Part shown: positions 1 through 10,640 of the stretch, piece after piece
Layout: the number at the start of each line of letters is the position of its first letter
How positions within the stretch are numbered: position 1 is the stretch's first letter
Assembly (NCBI GenBank): GCA_012845835.1
Contig: JABAKD010000028.1
Location: 5,490,296 to 5,554,295 of the forward strand
Direction of reading: 5' to 3'
DNA from: Undaria pinnatifida
Taxonomy: Eukaryota; Sar; Phaeophyceae; Laminariales; Alariaceae
Length of the DNA: 64,000 bases
Program-made: the position numbers and the translations under genes
Notes under the pieces: model-generated
Seen by the model: only the letters and a program-made list of their open reading frames with translations
Database searches by the model: none
Told to the model about the DNA's origin: nothing

Positions 1-120
1 AGCACACTTCGGAGAGTTTGCTGTACCTTTTTTTTGTCAGTGTAACACGATTGGGAAAGTTTGCTGTACCTGTTCTTTTGTCAGTGTAACACGATTGGGA
101 AAGTTTGCTGTACCTTTTTA
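1..120. repeat. Short tandem repeat, unit about 48 bp
   Basis: The segment with GTTTGCTGTACC, a T-run and GTCAGTGTAACACGATTGGG is repeated about 2.4 times head to tail up to about position 118. It probably continues left of the window. No coding potential is evident. The rest of the stretch to about 990 shows only short ORFs that I do not recognise and a G-rich patch at 326-360. Confidence 0.7.
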
Positions 121-1039
121 TGACAACGCAGCACTTTTTTTTTTGTCGCACATAGCAAGGGTGGTGGATGGTATCGAGGGCTTGGCCCCCGCGTGGTGTG
201 GAAAACGAAACAGAGAGAGCTGCAAGAACAAAGATATGACACGCTTTTTTTGTTCTCGAAACGCAGCGTTCATGCGTACGTGTGGAACTCCCCACCAAGA
301 GTCACCACATATATGGGGGAGACGGGTGGAGGGGGGGAGGGGTCGGGGTGGTGGTGGGGAGATGTGATTTTTTTTGTTGGAGGCATTATTATTAATTTTG
401 TTGGCGGTAATGAATTTAGCAACTAAACTCTCGTCTGGTTTTGGTGTTGAGCGATATCGGCATTTAGATAAATATGCGGACGACGAAACCGCCGCGTGGA
501 CAGCACGATGTGGATTTGAATCGTACATGATACATGCGTTGCGTGGATACATACATACATAGCTCTTAGCGGTATTCTAGTGCCTGTACGCATTTGTTTG
601 CATACGTAGCTTTAAGCGTACACTAATAACTGTGTGCATTTTGCCTTGTTTTTTCTGGCTTTCCATCGGTCTTGCTATTCCGAAAGTACTAAATTGCAAC
701 GTTGGTGTACTGGTGTATGGTGTAGAGCTAAGGAACTTGGTTGGTTTCGATACCACCGCCTTCCTTCCGCAGGTACGTACACCCGGACGTGCTTAAAAGT
801 CCGGACGTACGTAGGGCATGTAACCTTCTGTTTGTCTTTGCCTTCGTGCGCCCAATATCGCTTTGCGAGTATATGTTCAGTAGATGGTGGGTGGAGGTGA
901 ATGCGGTGTCCTCGAGTAGTTCACGGCAAGCGAAAAAAAAAATGACGGATTTTGAGTACCTGGCGGACACAGAGAGAATTCTTGCCCTCACGTTTTTATT
1001 GGTCTCCTTTTAAAAAGGGATATTTTTTTATTGGTGCAA

Positions 1040-1830
1040 ATCCCTTGGTACCACGTGATGTCATCGATCTTTTGGTCAGGTTTCAAGTTGAAGACGTCTA
1101 ATTGGTGGAAAATGTATGGATAACGCGTGACGTCATCCAAGGCCATTCGCGCCAGCAGCTCGTGATTGGTCAGCTTTAAAAACGGAGGCATCTTACTGGG
1201 GGAAAACATCTGGATACAACGTGACGTCATCCAAGGTCCCTCGTGCCCCCATTGGTCGGCTTTAAGATGTAGTGGAAATCCCTTGATACCTCGTGATGTC
1301 ATCCGAGGTCCTCCATGCCCTCAGCTTCTGATTGTCATCTTTAAAAAATGGTACATGCTATTGGTCGAAGTCCCTGGTTTCCACGTACGTGACGTTATCC
1401 AAACCACCTCGTACCCCGCAGCTTTCAAAGGGTCTGCTTGAAACATGGGTATACATTTCATTGGTGGAAACTGTATTGATAACACGCGACGTCATGCAAG
1501 GCCTTCCGTGCGCGTAGCCTCTGATTGATTGGCGATAAAAATGTTTTTTTTTTCTTGTTTTTTTTTTTTATCCTCCGGCGGATGGGGAAAAATAAAGCTT
1601 TAGCTCACCACACTTTCACGTATTTTCATACGCGTCGTGTGTCGATTTAACTCAGTTGCTTTCGCAGCCCAACGCTAGCTTATGAAGACATTTTTTGTTA
1701 TTTGTGGAAATCTCTGGATACCATGTGACGTCATCTATATGATTGGTCAGCTCTAAAAACTGAGACGCCTTTATGGTGGAGATTCCCAGGATACCCCACC
1801 TGTGACGTCATCCAGGGTACGTCTCTCTCT
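1040..1830. repeat. Degenerate tandem array with TGACGTCA palindromes
   Basis: Eight copies of a degenerate unit of about 72-98 bp each carry a GTGACGTCATCC-like core, at about 1055, 1127, 1221, 1293, 1389, 1487, 1725 and 1802. Each core is preceded by a TGGATAC-like stretch and most units contain ATTGGT. The large gap between the sixth and seventh cores (238 bp) is explained by a SINE inserted at 1543-1681. TGACGTCA is the bZIP/CREB-type site, but a regulatory role is only inference. The array may simply be a minisatellite. Confidence 0.7.
1543..1681 (-). mobile_element. tRNA-derived SINE (family S1), minus orientation
   Basis: Read on the minus strand, it has a tRNA-like head with a B-box-like GAGTTAAATCG followed by CGACACACGACGCG. 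The body is conserved (AAGTGTGGTGAGC, then AAAGCTTTATTTTTCCCC and ATCCGCCGGAGGAT) and ends in an A-rich tail, seen as T-runs at 1543-1570. The same body recurs at 5350-5835, 27915-28085 and 33901-34085. The copy splits the TGACGTCA tandem array, so it is younger than the array. No clear target-site duplication was found. Confidence 0.75.
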
Positions 1831-1883
1831 GTTCAAGGACCGCGGACACATCACCCTTTCTCTGTACCGTAGTCTACGTATTA

Positions 1884-2316
1884 CAATCAGTATTATGTTA
1901 TAAAAGTTAAAGTACACTCCAGCTGTGAGATCGAAGATTTCGTCGAAAGTCATCTTTGCAAGCACTACGCTTTTGATCAAAACAAGGCCCCCACGTCCTT
2001 CAAACTCCGCCCCACCCCCCTCACCGGTTATTCGACTTACAAGATTCACTTGATAAAAGGATACATTTCCCTTCACAGCTGTCAGATTTTGTCCCCCTCA
2101 GAAACGGGTTTTATAGTTTCCGCGCACAGACTGACTAAAATCATCCTGTTGACCCTGATAGCTACACTGTAGTTGTAAGGGGAGTCGCCGACCTATATCC
2201 TTAATGAGGACACACAACTCGTAATGCGCGCGATCGGAGTATCACACAGCTTGCAAAGATGAGTTTCGACGAAATCTTCGATCTCACAGCTGGAGTGTAT
2301 TTTTATTTTTATAATA
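1884..2316. mobile_element. Inverted-repeat (foldback/MITE-like) element, family B
   Basis: The left arm (about 1884-1960) and right arm (about 2245-2316) are inverted copies of each other over about 70 bp, including CAGCTGGAGTGTA and GCTTGCAAAGATGAGTTTCG. The interior contains CTGTTGACCCTGATAGC and GGGGAGTCGCCGACC. Right-half copies without the left arm follow at 2331-2560 and at 44925-45165. No ORF is present. The superfamily was not assigned. Confidence 0.65.
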
Positions 2317-2330
2317 TATATGTGTATGCT

Positions 2331-2560
2331 GGGTTTTATTGTTTCCGCGCTCAGACTGCCTAACATCACCCTGTTGACCCTGATATCTACACTGTAGTTG
2401 CAAGGGGAGTCGCCGACCTATATCCTAAATGAGGACACACAACCCGTAATACGCGCGATCGGAGTATCACACAGCTTGCAAAGATGAGTTTGACAAAATA
2501 TTCGATCTCACAGCTGGACTGTATTTTAATTTTTGTAATATACTACAAGGAAGGGGGCTT
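2331..2560 (+). mobile_element. Family B element, right-half copy
   Basis: It repeats the right half of the element just upstream at high similarity. It starts with the GGGTTTTAT.GTTTCCGCGC stretch, runs through the CTGTTGACCCTGATA and GGGGAGTCGCCGACC blocks, and ends with CACAGCTGGACTGTATTTTAAT. The two copies lie head to tail, which suggests tandem duplication rather than two insertions. From 2560 to 3060 nothing recognisable was seen. Confidence 0.6.
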
Positions 2561-3064
2561 CGCCGGCGGCCGAGTAAGGGCCGCCGTCGAAGTAAATGCC
2601 CGTCTAGGCAGCTTAAAAATAACTGAAAAAAAAGGCAGTTTATTCGATGCCAAGGAAGGGCTGCTTACGCCAGGCCCGTGAAATGTGCGGTTATTCCCGG
2701 ACGGATCGAATAGTGATGGAAAGAATACCGGTTATGGCTACGTAAAATATGTACCTGGTACAGTTAGTTCCGGGAGCGCTATCTATCATTGGAATAAGTC
2801 CCGTTAAAATATGGTTCATTATTTGGACGCAATGTGAATCATAAAAAAAAGGCCCCCGTTGAAACTACTTGTCCGATGAACGCCTGACGCATAATATGTA
2901 TGAATAATGATTTTCATCCAGCAGACGATGATTTTTTTCTTCTTTTCTTTTCGGCGCTACACACACTCAGCGGCACAAGAAACCCTCGAATCAAGACAGT
3001 GAGTGCTAATCGTGCCCTGCCCCCCAGAGAGCACACACGGTACCGTACATAAAAAAACGTTTCC

Positions 3065-3154
3065 TTAACCCCTTGACAACTGAAAACCCGTTTTTGGGGA
3101 CAAAATAACTTGGATTTAGTACAGGGAGGGGTTCGGGGTCTCTAAAGGGGTTAA
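3065..3154. mobile_element. Small TTAA-bounded MITE (family G)
   Basis: A 90-bp unit is bounded by TTAA on both sides, with inverted ends TTAACCCCTT and AAGGGGTTAA. The interior has AAACCCGTTTTTGGGGACA. A second copy in opposite orientation lies at 18681-18768, also TTAA-bounded. A diverged copy is at about 35929-36012. TTAA target duplication with short inverted ends is typical of piggyBac-type non-autonomous elements. The assignment is inference because no transposase is present. Confidence 0.6.
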
Positions 3155-3589
3155 CAACCCACATAGCCTGCGATTGATAATCCGTCCATTCACACTCTAC
3201 AACACAACGGAGCAAAAAAAATGTAAAAAAAAAACAAGAATGCAAAAACGACAAACAAAAAAACACAATAATTTACTCCTCGTACTCGCGTACACGCGCG
3301 AAAAAAGTTTTGATAAAAAAAGTTCCCGTACCGCGGACGCCAGTCTCACACCGAGCATTTATAATATATACGCTCTAACGCTAGAGCGACGAAGCGAACG
3401 TGGAGCCCGAAAAAAAAAAACATGAACGAAATAGCCACACAAAAATAGAATAGTGCACTGAAAGGTGAAAAGAAAAAGCTCATGGTACTAACTGCCGTCC
3501 GAAGCAAAAAGACACACATACAGCAGCCAGTTGCTACGGTGGAGGAGCGCCATTTTTTTTTCCTCTTGGGACTCCTCGCTTAATGAGAG

Positions 3590-3856
3590 GCGTTCTGCGG
3601 TGTAGCCCCCTCCAACTTTTCTTCAACGAAATCGCCGGTTTTGAAACAAGCTAGCTCCCGGACGTATCTCTTCTGAAATACGGTGCCCCTTGCCACCCAG
3701 GCGCCATCGTTCGATAGTCCTTCAAAATGCAAACAAGAAAGTCTGTGGCAACAAATGTTTTTCGCATAACATCCTTCCTAGTGTCGAAGCAGCCATGAAA
3801 CGGTCGTTAATAAAGAAAATCGCTGGTTTTGTGGGAGGCTATCGTAGAATCAGTCT
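3590..3856 (-). mobile_element. MITE-like element, family H
   Basis: The segment is the reverse complement, at moderate identity, of 28199-28467. Shared blocks are GGCTATCGTAGAATC, AAATCGCCGGTTTTGAAAC, AAATACGGTGCC and CGATCGTTCGATAGTCC-like sequence. Both copies have imperfect inverted ends of about 25 bp (GATTCTACGATAGCCCC against GTTCTACTGTAGCCCCC in the other copy). No ORF of note is present. Confidence 0.55.
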
Positions 3857-4009
3857 TCTTGAGCCCTATATACCCCACCCAAAAAAAACGATTTTTGGAG
3901 AAAAAGAAAAAAAAGTGCTAGATCATCCGGTGAACAATAAACATGGCCTAGGTAGGTGTGCCAAAGATTGGTTTTGCGAAACAAAAAAACGAATATTCCG
4001 ACGACACTG

Positions 4010-4780
4010 GGACGCGTGCGCGCTTACGATACAGAGGTCCACCATTTTTTTTTTTCTGTGGTTTTCCCAAATTCCGGGAGCTCAAACAAAGACCTCTCCC
4101 GAAAGTTGATTTTGGGGAGAAAAACAAAGTTGCTACCGGATGAAAAACACCATGGACCCAGGCCACGGTAGGGGGGTCTGTTTTTGCATTGGCTCGGGGT
4201 CACTCGCGCGAGTAACCCCTTTGTTTCTCTGCGGTGTTAGGTTTTCTTGATGCTATACCTTTGCGAAATCAATCCGCAATGGAATGGTTATCTTCGAACG
4301 CTGCCCCCCCAAAAAATCGCCTAATAATAAAGCATTCTTGTCCGTGAGGTGCTGAGTCATTCGCGCGAGTGAGTGGCTGAACTTCGGTACTGAAAATGGG
4401 AGGGTCCCCCCTACCGTAGTCCTGGTCCAGTGTATGACACCTTTGAGGTACACGACGAAAATATCACGCAAAAAAAAAAATGCCCCCAAAATTTCCGACC
4501 ATTTTGGGGCTCTCCCGAAAAATGGTTTTGGACAAAAACAAAAACTTCCTACGGGATACAAAATCCCATGGACCCTAAATAGAGGTGTGCACGAGAGAAT
4601 CATGCAAAAAACATTTTCAATTTCCGACCACTTCGGGTTATTAAGGAGTCGGGTTTTTCAGAAACCATGTCAGAAGGAAAGTGCGGGACCTCTGTCGTGT
4701 AGGATGCGTCGGGTACCTCTGTCGTGGCACGCGGCAAAAGTTAATACTCTATACAAATCGTGGGGAAAGTAGATATCCCC
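4010..4780. repeat. Cluster of diverged short inverted-repeat elements (families F/I)
   Basis: Several partial MITE-like units overlap here. They are recognised by shared words such as TCACTCGCGCGAGT (4198, 4353), CCTACCGTAG (4411), TACCTCTGTCGTGGCACGCG (4711) and the interior block TTAAGGAGTC...CAGAAA.CATGTCAG (4637-4680). The same interior block recurs at 8600, 18500, 10650 and 59740. Individual boundaries cannot be drawn reliably by eye. Confidence 0.45.
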
Positions 4781-5070
4781 AACAACACTAAGCGACTTCT
4801 CTTGTCCGCCACACTCGACATACATGTGTGGTTGATGTTCCGTCTACACACTCCAGTGCTCAGTGAAGCTAGACAAATAAATGAAAATCAATTGCGTAAA
4901 GAAAGCGACACACACATAATATACTCTATACTGCACGTAGCACGTGAAGCTAATAATATGCAGACCTCTACCATCCATAGCAAAGCCTTTTCCATCTTTC
5001 CCAGGCATATTACACGAGGTATAGATCGAAACAAAACGTGACGTTTTATTCGTATTCCGTCGCACTGCTG

Positions 5071-5341
5071 AGCCATCTCACGGTGGTAGGCTTGCAGCAG
5101 AAAAGTCCCCCAAGTTCCTCACACATGAGGAACTCAATACCTCAAACCCGAAAAATGACTTCGAGAAGGCATTCGTTTTCGCACAACCCGACCAAGCTTC
5201 TATGATATGCCTTAGTAGTCCTAAAATGTTACGATGTACTCGTGAAATTGCTTCACTAACCGGTAGTCCCTCGCATGAGGGGAGCTCACATGGCCAGGGA
5301 CGTTTTGGCGCAAAAACCTTAACCGCTACCATGGGATGACT
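5071..5341. mobile_element. MITE, family A copy 1
   Basis: A 271-bp non-coding element has inverted ends AGCCATCTCACGGT and its counterpart ACCATGGGATGACT. CTGCTG flanks it on both sides (5065-5070 and 5342-5347), consistent with a target-site duplication. Interior inverted motifs include TTCCTCACACATGAGGAA and GACTTCGAGAAGGCATTCG. Related copies lie at 7135, 18205 and 49085. No transposase is encoded. Confidence 0.7.
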
Positions 5342-5349
5342 CTGCTGCG

Positions 5350-5835
<486 letters not shown>

Positions 5836-7134
5836 GACATTCCTCCAAAATCATAACGCTCGACGGCTGCGATGATACTACGACTGCGCCGCAGCGGTGT
5901 CGTCGTAGCAAAAAACGAACAAAACCTACCTCGTACACATCGAATGACGAAGAACGAGCATGTGTGGGGAACGTTTTTAAGAGTGGAAAGCACAAACGGA
6001 TATAAAGAGCGAACAACAGTGTCCATCACGAAGAAATATGTGAGCACGTAAAACTTGTGACGGTTAGTCCTGACAACGAAAACTGCTGTGTTGTGCGACG
6101 AAGACCGTCCTAAGAAGTGATATTCTGGTGTTACTACTACCGGTATGTTTTAGTGGCGCCGACTTTCGATCTAGGTTTTTTAGAATTGAAAACATAAAAT
6201 GCCGGGAAAAACTTCCGTAAGGGCGCGCTCTGAGCAGAGCAAATGCTGCACTCAGAGGTCATGATAATGAGAAAGAAATAACATGAAATTAATAAGATCT
6301 GAAGTTAGTGATGTAGGTTATGCATATATATGTAGTGTGCTGCGTTGTTGGTTCTAACGCTGGGTGCACAGCGTTGCCTACAGCTCATCGACAACCACTG
6401 ATGATGATGATGCTGTCCGTGGTTGTGCGTGTTGGTTTCTTTTATCGCAAAAGGTTGCTTCTAGGGTTTGGAACATGGCCCTCCTTTTTCATCAGTTTTC
6501 CTCGGCTTCAACGTTTTTCGCGGCACGTCCGTCTGGTGTCTGTCAGCAGCAGTAACGCTCGCTATCTTCATGTTCGCTCTCTTGTCTTCTTGTTGCCGTG
6601 GTGTACGCGGCGTGAGCAAGACGCAAGGTTTCGCCGCGATGTCGAGAGTAAACTTTGTTTAGTTTTTTCTAAGGATGAACCCGAAGTAATATTACTGTGT
6701 AAAGGCATGCCTGGTACCTGGTGTCATATGATTCCCGCCGCAAATATATGAACCGCGCATTGTTGTATCGCTATGGGTGCCTGACGCCCGCTGCGGTAAT
6801 ACAGAGATAAGAGACAGCATTTTTGGGCAAAAAAAAAAATAGTAATAATTTCGGGACTCCTTAATTAACCCAATATCTTGCTGGAATGTCATTCTTTTTT
6901 TTTTTATAAATTTAGGATCTTGATTTTTTCGTTTTTATACCCAGGGATGTCCATCATAGTATAGCTCACTGTTCGGGTTGCCCAGTTTTTCATTCTCCGC
7001 AAAAAACAAAACCAGACAATTTTTGGACGGGGTATATATGTGTATAGATCAAGGCTTACGTTGGGCGGGTTACGCCCGTTTCTCACAACCGGTTCTGAGG
7101 CAGTCGCACGAGTGACTTTGTACCTCACTGACAG

Positions 7135-7400
7135 AGCCATCCCACGGTAGGGTTGCAGCATGATCGATCAGTCCCTGAGCTCCTCACATGAATGGGGGGA
7201 ACTCAATATCTCACCCGAAAAACATGCTTCGAAGGCATTCGGTCGCACAACCCGACAAAGCTTCCATGCCTCAATCCAAAAATACATTGTAAGTACTGGT
7301 GAAATTACTTCATTGACCGGCAGTTCCTCACATGAGGAACTCAATCGCCCAGGGACTTTTTGGCGCAAAAAGTGCAACCCTTACTTACGGTGGGATGACT
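7135..7400. mobile_element. MITE, family A copy 2
   Basis: A 266-bp element has ends AGCCATCCCACGGTAG and TTACGGTGGGATGACT, and an interior matching copy 1 (CTTCGAAGGCATTCG, CACAACCCGAC, GAAATTACTTCATTGACCGG, GTTCCTCACATGAGGAACTC). No convincing target-site duplication was seen at this copy. It is non-coding. Confidence 0.7.
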
Positions 7401-7902
7401 CGAACAAAAAACACATTCGGCGATATATTTTTATACAAAATATTTCAAGGACGTCAGCCGTGAGTTCGACGAATTTCGGGTCAATACTCATCTTTTGCAA
7501 GCTGCGTTGTTGGTACTTGTAATACACTATATGATTTTTTTGCAGCGTGGCTAAATCCCTCTTGGTAGTAACATTGACAATGTTAGACAGCACGAAAGCC
7601 TGCTACCCCAAGGAACACGGGGGAGGGGGTCACTCGCGCGATGTGACACCTCGAGCCACTGGAAAAAAAAGGTCCCTAATAAAGGGACCCCACCCCCACC
7701 CTACCGTAGGTTTGGTCCTGCGTTAGCGGGGGGGGGGGGGGGTACCCCCGTTTTTCACTGCCGGATCTGAGCGGGACATGCACCAGTTGACTCTGTACCT
7801 CACTGACGAGACGGCGTTGGGTTGGTTTTTTGACGCGGGACGACGTAGCTAACGAGATTCAGTTACGGATTATAATCGAAAGTTCAGCGTAGCTAAGACG
7901 TA

Positions 7903-8372
7903 CTATTATGGGAAAAAAAAAAAATGGCTCTCAGAACTGAATTATGGGCCAATAATTGTACCAGTTTTACTCGGCTGGACTGTCGAAAACACCGATACAC
8001 TCTTCAAGATCCATCACGCAGTTTTCCGAGGGCTTTCTGGAGCAGTTCTCCGTGTCTCCAGAGTCTCGTTTTGATTTTTGGCGCAACGAATCAGTTTTCA
8101 GAAATATGCAATGTTGCTGGGGCCAAAAATAATGGGTTTTTGATGAAAATTTGGCCAAAGATCATGAGGTCGTCCGAACTAGCAAGTTGGACGAACAGAC
8201 AAACTGCGAGTCTGGAGAAACGGATAGGTGCGTCAGAAAGCTCTCGGAAAACTACGGGGAGCATTCATTCTGAAGAATCTATAGGTGTTTTTGGTCGTCG
8301 CGACGAGTAAATCGCGTAGGATCAGCCAAAAATCTCAGTTCTGAGAGCCCAAAAAATAATTTCCCTTAATAG
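7903..8372. mobile_element. Foldback element with very long inverted arms
   Basis: The left arm from 7903 and the right arm ending at 8372 are inverted copies over roughly 140 bp. The arms contain GGCTCTCAGAACTGA, AAACACC.ATA, and GTTTTCCGAG.GCTTTCTG. The outer ends CTATTATGGGAAA and TTTCCCTTAATAG also pair. The open frame across it (7924-8310) is created by the inverted arms and is not convincing as a gene. Confidence 0.65.
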
Positions 8373-8385
8373 TTGGTATAACTGG

Positions 8386-8681
8386 CAGAAGACATGGGCC
8401 GCGATAGAGGTGTCACCACTTTTTTTCTTAATACTACCCCCCACTTTGGGAGCTTAAGACACGTCCATCCCAAAATCTGATGTGGAGCAAAACTACAACT
8501 GCTACACATATACCGGATGAAACATTCCCCCGTGTGGCCAAGGTACGCTAACGAGAACCATATGCAACAACAAAAAAAGTCGCGTTTGCGACGATTTTGG
8601 GTTAAGGAGTCCCGTCGTTCAGAAAACATGTCAGGCGAAAAGTGTTCGTACCTCTATCGTAGCCCGCGTCAGCACCCAAAC
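8386..8681. mobile_element. MITE, family F
   Basis: The element is bounded by inverted ends: GGGCCGCGATAGAGGTGTCA on the left and TACCTCTATCGTAGCCCGCG on the right. A T-run or A-run lies inside the left end. The interior contains CGATTTTGGGTTAAGGAGTC and CAGAAAACATGTCAG, shared with 4620-4690 and 59730-59830. The end sequence CTATCGTAGCACGCGTC is also found at 18815 and 36050, so the family is dispersed. Confidence 0.55.
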
Positions 8682-8789
8682 CTACAGCCCCAAGGAACGG
8701 GGAAGTCACTCGCGCGAGAAATCCCGAGCCACTGCAGAAAAAAAAGGCCCCAAAAACAAACCCCCCCTATAGTGTAGCCTTCGTCTCTC

Positions 8790-9060
8790 TCTATACATAT
8801 AAACATATACGGAGTATAATATATAATATATGTATATATAATATATGTATATATATTTATATACAAAAAATATACTTTGCTATAGCTTCTTAAGTGAGGG
8901 GCCGCAGAACACAAATTTGGCGCACCTGTCAGACAGTAGTACTCCGAGTGGGGAGTGCGTGGTTGGTCGGTGCTGGGATGCGTGCCCCTCATGGGTGCCG
9001 GTGTCTTTATTAATAGTCTCTCCTCATGGTTCGCTGGCTAGGCTCAAAGTTTATGCATTA
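8790..9060. other. AT-rich stretch with no gene seen
   Basis: Positions 8795-8870 are a TA/ATAT-rich tract containing two copies of ATATAATATATGTATATATA. The remainder to about 9060 has only short open frames without recognisable features. I see no promoter logic tied to a gene here. Confidence 0.5.
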
Positions 9061-9109
9061 TTACCCTACATAGAATACTAAAAGACAGACAAAACAGGGC
9101 TAGGTAGGG

Positions 9110-9320
9110 TAGGGCAGGGCAGTGAAGGGTAGGAGCGTCCTGCTTGTCCCATCATCGTCACCTACATTATCGCCCATCTATGATGGCCTTGATGTGAGTA
9201 TAACATCTAATGACATCTAATATAACGTGGTTTCACCTCAACCACACGACATGGTTTCATGTCGAATCTATAACCTATTCTTCTACGGAGAACACTCCAT
9301 TACACATCTCTACCGCAGCA
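9110..9320 (+). repeat. Dispersed repeat, family E copy 1
   Basis: About 200 bp match 10435-10640 in the same orientation, with several indels. Shared blocks include CGCCC.ATCTATG, GGCCTTGA.GTGA, GTGGTTTCACC.CAACCA, ACATG.TTTCA.GTCGAATCTA and ACTCCAT.ACACAT. It is non-coding, no ends are defined, and the superfamily is unknown. Confidence 0.55.
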
Positions 9321-10434
9321 TGCGTAGTGTCAATATTTTCGGTAAAACACTACAATATTAATAATTAATACCAGGTACTATTTAACGCTGGTGGCCAAGG
9401 CTGCGGCGGTCAGGGGGCGTCTAACTTCCATGTTCACTACGACCTACCGTGTTTTTTCACTGGTCACTCGCAACTCGAGTGACTCTGTACTACTACCACT
9501 CTTGTACCTCACGGTGGACGAAGATATTTTTGGGAGTTTTTTTTTTTTGGCGCAGCGCGTATAGCTTTACCATTCCACTGCACGGATCCATGATATCGCA
9601 CACTCAGAACAGCACGAAAGCTCACGGTCGCAAAAGGAGCAGGGGAGGGGTCACTCTCGCAAGTGCCACCCCGGCCCGCTGCAAAAAAGGCCCCCAGAAG
9701 TGATCCCCCCCTTATCTTGTTGTAGGGAGCTGTTTTTATAAGATCAAGGGGCTGTTACAGACACAGGCCACCCTTTGGAGGTTTCTCTAGTAGGCAGGTT
9801 ACACGCTGGCCACTCACTCGTAATAGATAAGCTTTTGTATTAGTTCCACACTCGCCAAGGACGAAGTTAATAGCGTTCAATTCCGCGAGGCAAAAGCATC
9901 ATCCTCTTACTCCTATACGCACATGCCTTCAAAGGCATGTGAAACCCTTTCATATCCAGCCCTATCCCATATCTTACGCCTTGTTAGGCTCCCAGGGGAA
10001 TACCATTACACTATGCTGAACCTCCATCCCCGGTACATGCTACGGTAGTAGTAGAGGTGTATTATAAACCATTTTTATTTTTTCCTTTTGAGGGTGGTGG
10101 GTCAAGGAGCTCTACAAGCTCTACCCCCCCGCCCCCCCCCCAAAAGAAAACCTGGCTATACTTGACTAAACCGACAGCGCAACCGACCCATGAGCAAACC
10201 CATCACCCTAGGTATACAAAAAAAACTCATACTGGAAAACAGGAAATGGCATTCTTCCTGCCGACGACGCCATATTGCGAAGCGGTCCCCGACGAGAGGG
10301 GGTTGCAGGGTTGTCGGTGTTGGGAAAGCCCTCTCCACTCAAGATTCCCAGTGTGTCTAAATTCGTCTCTGCTTTTTGGCTCGCTTGCCTAGACACAAGC
10401 AGGCTGACCTTTCATGAATGCTCTATAGGGAACA

Positions 10435-10640
10435 GGTGAAGGACGGGCAGTGACAAGGTGGGGTGTTCTGCCCGGACCATCACCGTCGCTTATATTCTCG
10501 CCCCATCTATGGCGGTGGCCTTGACGTGAATGTGACATCTACTAAAATATCATGTGGTTTCACCCCAACCATATGACATGATTTCACGTCGAATCTACAG
10601 ACTATCCGCCTGCAGAAGGCACTCCATAACACATTCCGAC
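10435..10640 (+). repeat. Dispersed repeat, family E copy 2
   Basis: This is the second copy of the repeat at 9110-9320, in direct orientation. It is followed at 10640-10735 by a family F-like fragment (GGAGCCCCGTCATTC, CTACCGTCGCACGCGTC). The stretch 10740-12600 has many short overlapping open frames but no protein I recognise and no named repeat. It is left as unannotated upstream sequence of the HNH gene. Confidence 0.5.

Noticed and set aside
7924-8310. 128-aa open frame
   Set aside because: It lies across the two inverted arms of a foldback element.
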